A stretch of 64,000 nt of DNA from Synchiropus splendidus (GCF_027744825.2 NC_071335.1:28299001-28363000), one strand, 5' to 3'; numbered from the stretch's first letter, positions 1-12,262 are shown. Notes: generated by a model from the letters alone, not told the origin. Program-made: numbers and translations.

Positions 1-3000
1 CCCCAAGTGTTCCCTGCTCTTTGGCTGATGAAACTAGGATTCGCTGAAGTGACGCAACATTGGCTAACAGGGACAAGAAGTTGACAGAAAATCAATGAAG
101 AAAGGACACAGATAGATTTTGCTACTTTGGCTTCAAGTATCAAGACCAAGTCTTGGACACCACCTGTTTGGATAGTCTGCGCAAAAACCAACTACTGTCT
201 TTAACCATTAAAAGTGCCTGGGAATGAAGAACTGAACAGGAGGCCAGGTTGCAATATTAATAAGGGTTTGGAAAGAGGATGATTTGAGTAGTGGCCCGCT
301 TCATCCATGAATTAATAATAATGAAAAAAAAAGATTTGGTCTTGTAGATGATTGGTGTCTAAAACATTTCCATTCATTTTCATTAAATGTCATGTGCTTA
401 AGCAGAGATGACACAGGCGATAGTTAACATTAAAATGATTATCCACAAAAGAATATTTCATACTTGTGGTCAGCAAGAGGGCGAGCAAATCTCCCGTGAC
501 TTCCAATGTTTTTATCTCCATAGAAATTGATTCGGAACAAGTGACCTTGAACTACACTCGATGGAAAGATGCGGCTACTGATGCTTCCTTAACCACTCGA
601 CCACCGTGTGTACAGTCACACACAGCAGATGGGACCCGTGTTAAAGCCATCGCCTGCACAGCTCTGGGCCACGGGACACTCGCACACAGTGGCCCTCTTG
701 TTTTTAAGTGCCATGTCCCTCAATAATGCCCGAAGGCTCATCTGCATAACGAGCTGCTATGGTTGGCCTGAGCTCACATGGCCTGGTCTGTTCACCCTGC
801 GGTGGTAAAACATGTTGGAAAAGAACCCTTGTTTACCAATATGTGAATGATGACCTATGGTTGAGAGCTTGCTTTAAGCATGTCGGCAAGGTCAGCACGA
901 GTCTTGGCTGTGCTTCCTCGCACCTCCGATCAAAGAAAGACGGAGCGGGGCGGAAAAACGTGACACTTTCGCTGATCTAATTCATCATATGATATAAAAG
1001 CATCAATTATTGCGGCTGGAAACCTTCTGGCAAATATAGACAGAATGTTCCCCTTCACTTCAGCCTGATGGATGGATTTCCAGACTCACTTTAACCTCTT
1101 TCAGAGCTGTCAACAGAGCGTAGAAAGGAAATAGTGTGATAGAAGGAGCGGTTACTAAAGCTGCACGAGGGTGATGGAGAGTGAGTGGAGCTCAGTGGAC
1201 GTATTCGCTCTCTCTGTACTGGAGGGTTTGTCTGAACGTCTGCTCAAAGACATGAAAACTGCAGGTCTGAGCATGTCGACCTTCAATCTGAAGGACCCAC
1301 TTTTAACCTTTCTCTTACTTTGCATATTAGTCAGCTTCCTGTCTAACTGCCATGTAGATTTCTTGGCTGAGAAACATGCACCCCTAAAAGGGGGATCTCA
1401 GTAGACAAGTCATTCAGCTTTATCTGTCTGTGTTAGCACAACGTGGTCAGAAAAAGACAAAGGAGTTAAAAGATGAAAATCCACCTGTAAGCAATTGAAA
1501 TGTAATATTTAGAACCATAAAATCTCATGATACAAATTTGTGTTGTTCCTTCACTCACAATGAGTTATGCAAACCTCTACAGGTCACCATAAATAGGACT
1601 TTCAAATCCGAATATATTGGAACAGTGTGTGAGTGTCAACCCACCCAAGAGTCTATAACTTGCAACTTCTTCAACAGGAAATAAGAGACAACAAAGTGTC
1701 ATACCATAAGGCATCTCTGTGGTTGGTGTCAGACTACATCGCCACCGTCGCCACCTCATAACACACTCTGGTTTTGCTCCTTCAAGCACCGCTTTACCAA
1801 CTTGTTTTTCATATTTTTGAAGAGTTCCCTGACATATTTTTGACATTTAGAACTTGAAATCAGTCCTGAATATTTTTGTCAACCACATAATGTGCTTTGA
1901 TGGGCCGAATTAAGACCCTGGGGCCTTGTGTTTGACACATGAGTTTAGGAAAATTTACTTCAGTGGAAGCCTAGACCACATGAGGTGCAGTCCGAACACT
2001 TTCTTTTTGGCAAAAATGTCTTTATTAGGATTTGGTTTTGAGCTCAATTCAACCTATTTCATACCACTGAAGGGAAACTATAACATAGAGATACACAAGG
2101 TATATGAAATCATGTGTACACCCAAAAATGTACATGTAAATTAAATGGGGAAGGTCTAAAATGAAAGTATAGTGGGGAAATGGAAAAATGCCAACTGATC
2201 AAATGTCAACACACAAGCTTAGTGAAATGATCGATGTTCTATCATTACAATTGACTGCTGCTAACATGATAATGAGCAGACTTGTACCCTCACTACTTTA
2301 AATGCCACTTCTGTGACAGCCCTGTCATCGTCATTCCAGCGCTTTATTTTATGCCGTCCTATAGGGTCCTCTGTCCTCTTTACGTGCCGAATATTTTTTC
2401 CCTCCTGATGTTTCTGCTGTCGATCTCCCTGTGTGTCGTTTGAGTCTGAAGAGAGGTAAAACAGAGAGGTCAGATCCAGACCCCTATACGCTCCAGTGAA
2501 GCTGAATCGCATACTGGAAAATGGTATGCAGGCTCATAACGCTCTCCACTCATCCAATAGCCAGGGACGAAACAGTTTTGACAGTGTCGAATGCCCTGCC
2601 CTCAGGGCCTTATCATCTTCCGCTGCTTGCTTGCCCCCCCCCCTCCCCATTTCTCCTCCTGATGCTATCTATCTGGAGATTTATGCAGAAATGTGCAGCT
2701 TTCCGACCTCCCCGGTCCCCTCCATCCTTTCTGCGAGGACGCTGGTCTGTCATAAGCTGAGCTCTGCAGATAACGGAGATCAGGCCGCTGGCCTTGTGTC
2801 TTGTGCCGAACTTGTTGTGGTACTTTCTACACCGAGGATGCTTGTAAGAGAAGGCCTCGCCCACATTGCTACAAAGCCAATATTCTATATATAAATGGGG
2901 GTGGAGGGATGTATACTAATTGACTCATATACCTAACTGGCAATAACTGGTTTCTTTCACTCTTTTGTTGAATGTCCTCTCCTGGGAGCGTTTGTTGACG

Positions 3001-6000
3001 GCAGTTTGATCCTGTGAAGTGCATCCCAACTCAATAAATAATCTCTGCGGATGCAGCATAAACCGTAGTCCGTTTAATTAGACTGGTTTAGCGTCGAAAC
3101 CCAGAGGTCTTTTCACCGTACCATTAAAGCCTGAATGAGAAGAGCAACCAGACTCCCACTGTCACTGAGAAGCAGAGAGCAAATAATGATCTGCATCAGA
3201 GCCGATTATGAGGTCTGCTGGACCCTAGCACCAATATGTCCAGCTGAGCTTGGAGTTGGAATGAATGGGTCGATGTGTAAGGATGAGTGTGTGGGTAGAC
3301 GGCCAGTTCATACTCAGTTCAGCAGCTAAAACATCAAAGGAAACAGTATTAGTGTCGCGATATGCTAATTTCTGCTCTGTTACATCACGTTTCGCTGACA
3401 GTTTTACCCTAGTGCCAGGGTGCGAGGTGGATGACAGCACCTGCAACCCATAAGCTGGATCTCCATCACTGATAGAAGCTGAAGACCTTCAGAAAAGTGC
3501 AGCTTATTTGACAGTTGAAAACCATATGATCTCGATAGCATTAATGCTTAATTGATTAAGTACCAACAAAACTACTGAGGCTAGAATTATCCATGGTAAT
3601 AAAGTTGAACCGACAACCACATGATGCCCATTACAGAGCATGTTATTGACGGAGGCAGTGAATGTGACTCTTAGTGGTGTTTTCTTGATCGGCCTTTCTC
3701 TATATTGCAACTGTCAGACACAAACACTAAACCACCACACGGAGAGCTGCTGTATGTAGCATCCGTGTTTCCTGTGTCTGGCTTTGGTCAGTCAAGCCTT
3801 TTCTTTGGCTGACATATTTGGCTTCTTCCTTCTTTCCGTGTTGTGTTTCTCTTGTTAATGCCATCTTGCAGTGTCTATTGATGGTTCTGTCTGTTATTGT
3901 GACAATATTGTTCAATCTTTCCTAGCCTCTCTTTCCTTGCTAAATGTTCAGTTTAGCTGCAAAGTCAGATGAAAGTCACAATGAAGAAAGTGGAGTGAGA
4001 AGATGGGTTCTAATGGCAGCATCCCCCCAAGCCCATCTGCAATCCCCCTCGTCCTGGTTCACCCTTCACCCCTGTCCAATCCCTGACTGTGAATACCCTA
4101 ATGACATAAACAGAGTGGTAATCACATTAACAGCGGTTACGGCTCAGGCACTTTTAAGAGGTACTGTATTGACAACCCTCGGTCTTCCCAAGGCACTCAC
4201 TTCAACACCCATAAACACTTTTGAATATTGGCAAAGACCTCCTATTAGCATAATCACTTTACAGGTGTGCGAGTGCCTCGGCGACTGGGCGACTGATAAC
4301 TTTGGAGAAGGGCTGTGACAGGCTGTGTCCCCATTGTCTCTTGTTTTCATGCCTTCCTCCTCAGCCGCCGTCGCCTTTTGGAAGACCTGCAAGCTAATCC
4401 TGTTAGCTGGGTCTTCCATTAGCTAAATGACCAATATCAGAGAGAGCTGCATGGGCACACCAGAAAGGCCAAGGCAAACTATTCGGGGTTGGTGAAGGAC
4501 AAAACACCAGGCAGAGGTCAACAAATCTACTCAACTTTTGTGTAGGTTCCTTGGAAGTTTGAGGAGTTGTGTTGGCTTTGAATGCAAGGCGGGGTCATGC
4601 TTTCATCCTGAAGTGTTTGTATTTTTTAAAATAAATCACAGTTATTCTTTAGTTTTCATGACATCACTACTGAAGATCAGTTATGGTACTTCCTACGTTG
4701 CTTTTGCTTTTTCAAGTTCGACTTGCTCAGTGAAAAACTGTGTAATTCTATAGCATGTTGAATGATGAGCATTGTTTTTTATTCATTTCTTTTTCTCTCC
4801 TCCTGCAATCCCTGCTGTGCTCTCTTTCTCACCATTATTCCTATAAGTCATCTTTGATTTGAAACCTCTGCCATGATCTGGCGGAAGAGGGTGTCAGCGT
4901 GGTTTCTGTTTTCTGCTGATCCTATTTCAAAGGGACCTGGAGCTCAGCCCAGACGTAGCCTGAAAAGAATGAAACTAAATGAGTAAAGGTGCGCTCATTC
5001 ATAACGGCTTATGATATTCGTCATTATGACCCGGCAGTTATTTAATATCCCCCATGGATGAAACGGATGACAGCATCATCATTATTGCAGGGAAGTTTTA
5101 ACTTTCCAACAACGCTGGGCAGCAACATCATGACTCAGATGATGAGCGAAAGAATTTGTGGAAGCTTTAAACCTTATTGGCCACAGTTATCATCTTGAGA
5201 ATTCAAACCCTAAAATGGTAAAAGCTATGAAAAAAATATGTTTCAAGTATGCAGATTCCATAGTAGTGATAATAATATATGTAGTTGCCTCTGGACGTGT
5301 CTCAACTACAGTCATTGCATGTTTTTTTGCTGTTTGAGTTGCTATTCCATTCCACTAAAACACATTTGTGCATAAAGAATGAATAATAGAGCTGTAAAGT
5401 GTGGTGCGGTGTGTTGTGTCCTTCAGAGATGTGGTGGGTTGTCATTAGGAATGTCTCCTTCACGCCACACTTGCCTGCTCCTTTCTCTTTTCCCTCCTTT
5501 CTTCATTCCCTCCCATGATGCCTCAGTGCTCTTCCTTCCCTGACAGTCGTGGTCTTAGAGGAGACCACCCCCCACATCCATCTGTCATCCTCCACAATAA
5601 CAGACACAAGAATGCATTTCTTCCTTGCAAATTCGCACATTAAAGGACAGCAGTGGAAGTGTGTGTGTGTGTGTGTGTGCGTCGCGGTTCAAAGCCACGC
5701 TAACTGGAGAGAGAGAGTACGCTATTGCATTATAGCGCGTCTTTATGAAAATAATAAAAACACACTTCAGAAAATATTCAGGGAGCTTAAGCCACCACGG
5801 CGGGTAGATTTTATTTGTGCTTGCAAGCGCCGCAGAACAAGCATGTATGCGCAAATGGCTTTTTTATGATGGAAAAATTCCATAGTGGGTCAAAGCCCCT
5901 CGCAGGTGGCAGCAATTAACTGTAATTTTTGCAGATTGTAATGATCCATAATTTACCAGCGTGCCCCCCTCTAACTCTTTCCAGTGAGCAGAAAGACAGG

Positions 6001-7030
6001 TTGCCTTGAGGTTTGATTGTGAGCATATTATATGCCGCGGTCTGCTTCTTTAATGAGATTGAGAGCTTTTCGCGAGAGAGATGTGGACGCCAGGTCCGAG
6101 AAAGATGCAAAAACTTTAATTTCCTACAATGAAATACTCTTTTTTTTTTTTCACTCCTTTGTCTTGTCGCTACAATTCCATCCGTCTACCAGCTCACAAA
6201 AACACCTGGACAATTTTCAGCCTCATGCTTGCTCTGAGTCGTAGTATATCCAGGGCTTTGAATTTACTGTCTTCAAATGACTTCTGAGAAATGCCCTTCT
6301 GTGACAAAAAAAAGAGAAGAAAGGATAAGAAAGCCTGAAGATGAAAGACGGAGAACATTTGCAAGTGGCGGATGCTTCTTATTTTGCATATCTCCAGCTT
6401 CTGCTGTCCCCTTTTTCTCATTTCCCATTCACCTGAGAGGATTTAAATAAATCCATACACCGTGAAATATCAGAAACATAAAAGTAATGCATAAAAATGC
6501 ATTTTAATAAAACCTCCCCCCCTCCCACTAATACAAACATACAATTTCCCTTTTTTTTCTTTTTTGCCGCTGCCAAATAGTGACATTTGTTGTTTTATGA
6601 AAGTGTCGGTCTCATTTGTGCCATGTGTTAATATGCACAGGAACCTGCTTCAGCCTGCGAAAATCTGTAGGCAAGGTAAAATAAAATCTCTTTGACAGGG
6701 TACATTTGGACTGTCACTTTAAATTCTGTTTCACACAAAGCAATATTGCATTCTTAAACAAAAAAAGAATGGAAGCATTCCCTGCAGTAAATGACTTTTA
6801 TTACAAAGTGATCATCAATGTGAGCTCCATGTTGACAGTTCCATCAGAACTTTCCCTGACCACAGTGCTATAAAGCTGGAGGATAACAACCACCTTCCGT
6901 TGTGTCTACATGCTAATATCTATTTTAGAAAATATGTATGTTTGAATGTCAAACGTTATCAGTCATCTATGTGTGAGGCTATTGCACGTGAGGTAACGTT
7001 TTTTTTTTTCTTGTCTCTGTGTCTCTTCAG
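1..7030 (+). other. bcl11a: bcl11a intron preceding the terminal coding exon
   Basis: This is noncoding sequence upstream of the terminal exon. It ends in a good polypyrimidine tract and CAG. In human BCL11A the preceding exon is short (about 35 codons, ending in a Gly-Ile-Cys-Lys stretch). I looked for a matching reading frame followed by a GT donor and did not find one, so that exon probably lies further upstream. The interval holds short poly-T and poly-A runs, a small (GT)n at 5658-5679 and some repeat-free patches at about 4.95-5.15 kb and 5.68-6.10 kb. The short open frames here have no recognisable domains. That this is intron follows from the acceptor and the open exon frame. The identity of the upstream exon is inference. 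Confidence 0.8.
5680..6100. promoter_or_regulatory. candidate intronic conserved noncoding element
   Basis: A repeat-free patch follows a short (GT)n. It is dense in AT-rich words typical of developmental enhancers, for example an octamer-like ATGCGCAAAT near 5848, CAATTAACTGTAAT near 5914 and CATAATTTACC near 5947. No coding potential is seen. Calling it an enhancer is inference from composition and from its place inside a developmental transcription-factor gene. Confidence 0.25.
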
Positions 7031-7036
7031 ATAAAG
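6999..7036 (+). other. bcl11a: 3' splice acceptor with tandem AGs
   Basis: A pyrimidine-rich run (6999-7028) ends in CAG at 7028-7030. A second AG (AAG) sits 6 bases downstream at 7034-7036. A branch-point-like GGTAAC lies at about 6992-6997. Either acceptor leaves the same intron phase, because the exon would start with AT completing a split codon in both cases. The first (CAG) is the stronger and more likely site. The second would reproduce the junction residues I remember for human BCL11A (Lys-Asp-Glu-Pro-Ser-Ser). Use of both would add or remove two residues (Asp-Lys). Confidence 0.75.
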
Positions 7037-9003
7037 ATGAGCCCAGCAGTTACACCTGCACCACCTGCAAGCAGCCCTTCACCAGTGCCTGGTTCCTGCT
7101 CCAGCATGCGCAGAACACCCATGGATTCAGGATCTACCTGGAGAGTGAGCCGGGCAGCCCTCTAACCCCCCGCGTGGCTGCTGCTCCAGGAATGGGTGGT
7201 GAATGTGCCTCCTCCCAGCCTCCGCTCCACGCCGTCCATTTGGCTGACGGAAGTCCATACAGCTTGCTAAGAATGCCGGGCTCTGGTTCGGGCCGGGATT
7301 CTGCATCCACTCCTCGTGAGGGACGGTATCCTCAAACCCCTCCACTATTCAGCCCGCCACCACGCCACCATCTTAGCCCTGATGAGCTGGCGCTGGCCAC
7401 TCACCATCCCAGTGCTTTTGACCGGGTGATGAGGCTAAACTCCCTGCCACATGAGCCGCCCCCAAGCATGGACTTTTCCAGACGGCTACGCGAACTGGCA
7501 GGAAATGCCACCGGCGCTTCTCCTCCGCTCTCCCCGAATCGGCCCAGCCCTATGCAAAGACTGCTTCAACCGTTCCAGCCTGGGTCCAAGCCTCCATTTT
7601 CAGCGACGCCGCCCCTTTCCTCTTCCCAGTCACCTTCAGGTTCTCGCTCAACCCCCAACGCGGTGTCAAATGCGGTTCAGCCGGGTACCCCACTCAAGGC
7701 CAAGTCTTGTGAATTCTGTGGGAAGACCTTCAAATTTCAGAGTAACTTGATTGTTCACCGGCGTAGCCACACAGGAGAAAAGCCATTTAAGTGTCACTTG
7801 TGTAACCATGCATGCACCCAAGCCAGCAAACTGAAACGGCACATGAAGACGCACTCTCAGAACAAGTCACTGGTTCTAAATGCCAAGTCTGATGATGGCC
7901 TTTCAACTGCCAGCTCTCCCGAGCCAGGTACCAGTGAGGTAGTGGGCAGTGCCACTGATGCGCTCAAGTCCGTGGTGGCCAAGTTCAAGAGCGAGAACAA
8001 TGGCCTGCCATCTGAAAATGGAGAGGAAGAGGAGGAGGAGGAGGAGGAAGAAGATGAGGAGGAAGAAGAGGAGGAGGAGGAGGAAGAGGAGGAGGGAGAC
8101 GAGGAAGAAGTTGAAGGGAAGCATGTGATTGGGGAAGAAAGAGTGGAAAATGACTATCACTTCAGCCTGAAGCTTGAAGGGGCCCGTCACCATCAGAACA
8201 GTGAGATACTGCGTCCACATCGTCGTAGCTCATTGAGGGACCCTGGCGATGAGGACTCGGCGATGGAGTTGGACCGTGCAGAAGATGGGACGACACTCAA
8301 TGGTCTGGCTCCGCTGTCCAATGACAGCCTTTCCCGGAAGCTATTGGGCGGAGGGATAAGCCCTAACTCACTTAGTCCCCTGTCGAAGCGAATAAAAGTG
8401 GAAAAGGACATTGACCCACCCACTCCAACCATCACAAACACTGAAAACGTCTACTCCCAGTGGCTAGCGGGATACGCTGCCTCCCGACAACTCAAGGACC
8501 CCTTCCTCAACTTTTCAGGCGGGGACTCCAGACAATCGCCTTTTGCCTCATCCTCTGAGCATTCGTCGGAAAACGGGAGCATGCGGTACTCCACCCCTCC
8601 CGGGGAACTCGAGGTGGAACGGACAGCGTCAGGACACAGCGGTACCGGGAGCGGGGCCAGCACACCCCACGGCGGCAACGGAAATGGTCGGCCCAACTCC
8701 AAGGACGGCCGCCGCAGCGACACCTGTGAATATTGTGGCAAAGTTTTCAAGAACTGCAGCAACTTGACTGTGCACAGACGTAGCCACACAGGAGAGAGAC
8801 CCTACAAGTGTGAGCTGTGCAGCTACGCCTGTGCCCAAAGCTCCAAGCTCACCCGCCACATGAAGACCCATGGACAAATGGGCAAAGACGTTTACAAATG
8901 TGACATCTGCCACATGCCTTTCAGTGTATACAGCACTCTGGAGAAACACATGAAGAAGTGGCACAGTGACCGCCCTCTGGCTAATGACATTAAGACCGAG
9001 TAG
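7031..9003 (+). CDS. bcl11a: BCL11A-type zinc-finger transcriptional repressor, terminal coding exon (XL form)
   Basis: This is the partial 3' coding exon of a nuclear C2H2 zinc-finger repressor. In vertebrates BCL11A acts with chromatin corepressors in neural and blood development. The frame is open from the acceptor for 656 full codons to TAG at 9001-9003, so the first ATG (7174) is not the true start. Visible in order, numbered from the first full codon: finger 1 at 7-30; a Pro/Ser-rich linker with the [13 protein letters not shown] and [18 protein letters not shown] blocks; fingers 2-3 at 226-246 and 252-274; an acidic tract at 331-361; a SUMO-type IKVE at 454-457; [15 protein letters not shown] from 471; fingers 4-6 at 565-585, 591-613 and 621-644; and an NDIKTE C-terminus. 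All Cys/His ligands of these fingers are present. The C-terminus and the QLKDPFL block fit BCL11A rather than BCL11B. Oddity: the region between the acidic tract and the SUMO site is about 40 residues shorter than I recall for human BCL11A. Teleosts keep two copies (bcl11aa, bcl11ab); I cannot tell which this is. Confidence 0.97.
8023..8115 (+). repeat. bcl11a: coding GAG/GAA tract (acidic low-complexity region)
   Basis: About 31 codons are almost purely GAG/GAA with a few GAT/GAC, and encode a Glu-rich run. Acidic runs at this position are a known feature of BCL11 proteins. The near-perfect trinucleotide makes it prone to length change, and it explains the long Leu/Phe-rich open frame on the opposite strand, which is not a gene. 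Confidence 0.9.
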
Positions 9004-9133
9004 GCGGCGAGCAGCGTGCTGGCAGTTCTCTCTTAGCTCGTCTGGCTTAAAAGCGACCCCGGCTAACTAGACAATGATTGAGGAGAGAACAACAGGGTCT
9101 GACAAAACATGAACGCCCTGTCGTTACCCCTGG

Positions 9134-9139
9134 AATAAA
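9134..9139 (+). terminator. proximal poly(A) signal AATAAA
   Basis: A canonical AATAAA lies 131 bases after the stop. If used it would give a very short 3'UTR. No strong GU-rich element is obvious right after it, so it is probably a minor site. Confidence 0.35.
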
Positions 9140-10956
9140 AGCTAAATGCATGATACATCATTGGGGCAATACTATTGCATCAGCGCAAAACTTTTTGAGC
9201 CTTTCTCTTGTGCAATAATTTACACGATTTGTATTTTTTGTAACTGGACAGCATGCTTGGTGTGTTTTTGGCTTATTTTCGTAGAAGGCGAATTGTCTTT
9301 GGCTGGCAGGTTTGGTCGTACTTGTGTCGCCGTCGATGCTTATTACTGAATTTCCACGTTTAGTTAGGAGAACCCATGCTGAATACAGTTTCTACTGTTT
9401 TACATATCATGTACAGTTTTGTGTTCAAACGCCACCAACATGGTCACCGACGTCAATACAAGCAGGGTTAGCGTTAAAACCGATTTTTGTGAAAGGGTTT
9501 TTTTTTCCATGCAAAATAGAGATAAGATGTATATCTATATATGTATATGACTATATGAATAGAATTGGGCTGCCTATCAAATCCTAGGTACAAGCACCGT
9601 GAAATACTTCTCTCACCAACAGCAACACTATGGTGTAAAAAGTGACAACAGAGTGCCTTGGATATTTTACCTGCATCCATTGTTAATCCTCCTTTTAGGT
9701 TGAAGTTTCAGCTGCAGAAGATTACAGGACATATTTGTGCACATATGGAATACGCAGGTCCTTGCATCAAGCACCTGTGCGACCCCCGTCGCGTTGCAAC
9801 TCCGCAGAGCATTAGAAACCAGCTGAAACAAAAAACGGAATAATCCTGCTAAATCGATTATCTGCCTGTGTATTGGTATTCCCGGTATGGTACATGCCTG
9901 AAATTTACTTTAGCAAGTAGAAGTTTGGTTCAGTGTTTTATGATTTCTGGTGCGTCCGTACCATTCTGAAGCTACTCTAAGGAGTCATTTTATCCAACGT
10001 GAAAGCTCTTTGTTTTTCAAAGCTGTATTAATTTCAGTGAATATTAAACGTTTGCAGTCTTTTTTTTTATTATTATTATTATTTCTAGCACAAGATTTTT
10101 TATTTTTCTCGTCAGCCAACCAGTGAAGCCAGCAGTAATTTGAAGACCACAGAGTGGTTTATCGCAGCCAGGCAGATTTGTTTTGGGTGTAGGTTTAGGT
10201 GGGTGTAGATGGTCAGGGTAGTGAGTAGCAAATAGCTTCACCGTGTGTCTCTACAATTCAAATATGTGTCCTCATAGCGCTTTTTATTTTCACTCATCTT
10301 AAAACAAACCCCACAAAATTAAACCACATTTAACATAGATATTTACTTTTAACACCATCAATACCATATCAGTAAAAAAACAACTTTTTTTTCTTCTATT
10401 GTATTGTATAGTAGCTGATTTTTTTAAATCGCTTTCCCTTGTGGTTTTTGAAAATAGCACTTGTCACTCTGCCTCAGATTCTGTATCTGTCTCTCTAATC
10501 GGAGGTACAGTTGGTTGAGTATAAAATAAGGACCGGATTTGGGATCTGGAACTACCTACGTGCACTGTTTAATTTCCCCAGTTTACAGCTGGACACTCGA
10601 GGGAAAACTCTTGTGATGACAGATAACTGTGGTGTTTTCGCATTACATTATAGAAAATGGTAAAAAAAAAAAAAAAAAAATTTAAAAAAATAGTAAAGAA
10701 AAAATGAAAAAAAAAAAAGAATAAAGAAGCCAGCCATATCTCCTCCTGAAAACTAAAAATCTGTTTAGTTTAACTGCCATAGCTCAAAACCGCTTCATAC
10801 TATAGAAATTAATGGATCAATAAATCTGAGTTCCTTTTAAACAAACATTTTAAATATCATCCCAACATTGTTAGTAAAGCTTATAATTTAAAAGCTTTTT
10901 TTTTTGCTTTTCTCGTCTTGCTGACATTCAGGACTAGATCACTATGTAATTATTGT

Positions 10957-10962
10957 AATAAA
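10957..10962 (+). terminator. internal poly(A) signal AATAAA
   Basis: A canonical AATAAA is followed within 20-30 bases by a T-rich run (about 10980-10995). It is a plausible intermediate cleavage site about 1.95 kb after the stop. Another AATAAA at 10720-10725 lies in A-rich sequence and is less convincing. Confidence 0.4.
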
Positions 10963-11472
10963 TATGTCTTTTATAATTATTTTTTTTTGTTGCCTTTATT
11001 ATTTACAAGTCTTCAGGTTGAACAAAACTTTTGCATTTTGGGAGAGATTTATTGAATATAAATATATAGAGAGAAGTTAAACACATAGGAAAACACGCTT
11101 GTGTAAATTCCTAACGTCAACACACACTTATGGTCTTTTTTCTTGTATTTAGAATGGTATTTGGAATTAATGTTCACTTAGTGTAGGCACTTATTGTATT
11201 TATGTTGAAGCCTGTATTTTGTAACTGTTTTGCCTGTACTCTTAAAGGTTTCAATGTATTCTTTTTTTTTCTGTAGTGAAAAAAATCCCAACAAGCTGCC
11301 ACCGTATATTTTCCTAATTTGGCAGGATAATACAGTGTGAATAATTTGTATGCTTGAAAATAAGTATGTTAAAAAAATGAAACGTGGTGTTCCCCAAAGG
11401 GTGAGAGGTCATGTGATGGCCTTTTCAGGCAGTCCCACTGGTGTGAATCCACGGTGAGGTAAAACAGGTGGT

Positions 11473-11480
11473 TGTACATA
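11473..11480 (+). promoter_or_regulatory. Pumilio-type response element TGTACATA
   Basis: This is an exact match to the Pumilio consensus TGTANATA on the sense strand inside the inferred 3'UTR. An 8-mer can occur by chance in 3 kb of AU-rich sequence, so function is inference. Confidence 0.4.
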
Positions 11481-12240
11481 TATTGTTGGTTTTATATATT
11501 TTTTTGTTTTCTTTCCTGCCATTTTATATGCAGTAATACAAGCTATTGTTGGGTTTTTTTTGGGAGCCAACTTTTTACTGTCCTTAAACATCTACCACCT
11601 GACAACATTCCAGCCATTTTTGAAGAGAACTTTAAAAGAAAGTTTTGTCATATGCAATCAATCCAATGTCAATCTGAAAGAGCATTTGTTCGTTATTGCT
11701 GGAGTTTTTCTTTCATTGTTTTTTTTTTTTTTAATATGTTTTGCTGTTTATTTTCATTGCCAAAAGAACTGTGGTGCTTTATAATTTAAATGTGGTACAT
11801 CTCTTATGCAAGGCATATTCTAAAATGACCCGAGTTCATGAAAAGAAAAACGTTTGGTACATGTTGTCGATGCTATTGAGGTACCTTGATGTTTCAACTT
11901 GATTTCGTCTTGTGTTCTCTAGTAACAAGAACATTTTTGTCTGAACTGAACTTGAAGTTGACCTATGGCATTGGTCGACGCTATTTATTATGACGACGTA
12001 AACACACACCAACGCACACTCTGTTCAGAACGGAGTCACTGTACAAGAAATCAGCACATGGTTCTCGCTCCTGATGAGTTCATTTGTCTGTTTGATGACC
12101 AAAGGTCATTGACCAACATTCTGAGAGTTCTAGCTCAACATACAGATTTTGTCATGGTTTTTTTCAGTTACGGAGATGCCACACTATGTTCAGCTTTTGT
12201 CTGCATTATTCTCTTCACTAAGCCATTTTGTCTTGGAAAA

Positions 12241-12246
12241 AATAAA
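12241..12246 (+). terminator. bcl11a: distal poly(A) signal AATAAA
   Basis: AATAAA with a following U/GU-rich stretch at 12271-12312 (TCTGTTTTTTGTCGTC and a long T run) is the classical arrangement of a cleavage/polyadenylation site. It gives a 3'UTR of about 3.26 kb and is my preferred transcript end. Confidence 0.6.
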
Positions 12247-12262
12247 AATGTATTGCATACAT

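Larger units (their letters stand above)
9004..12262 (+). other. bcl11a: bcl11a 3' untranslated region (to most distal likely poly(A) site)
   Basis: Downstream of the stop the sequence turns AU-rich, with many ATTTA-type words, poly-A and poly-T runs (10662-10680, 11720-11732) and AATAAA signals at 9134, 10720, 10957 and 12241. The extent is inferred from the last AATAAA, which is followed by a GU/U-rich stretch (12271-12312). The resulting length of about 3.3 kb is close to the long 3'UTR I remember for human BCL11A-XL. The block at about 10.95-11.35 kb is the part that looks most like constrained UTR sequence. The end point is uncertain. Confidence 0.65.

Noticed and set aside
1..7030. Preceding BCL11A coding exon inside this interval
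   Set aside because: No frame matching the expected short exon followed by a GT donor was found by eye; it may lie upstream of the window.
7174..7176. ATG as the start of a 609-residue zinc-finger protein
   Set aside because: The frame is open upstream to the splice acceptor and encodes conserved zinc finger 1, so this is an internal Met.
7903..8220. Leu/Phe-rich frame antisense to the bcl11a exon, resembling a membrane protein
   Set aside because: It is the reverse complement of the GAG/GAA acidic tract.
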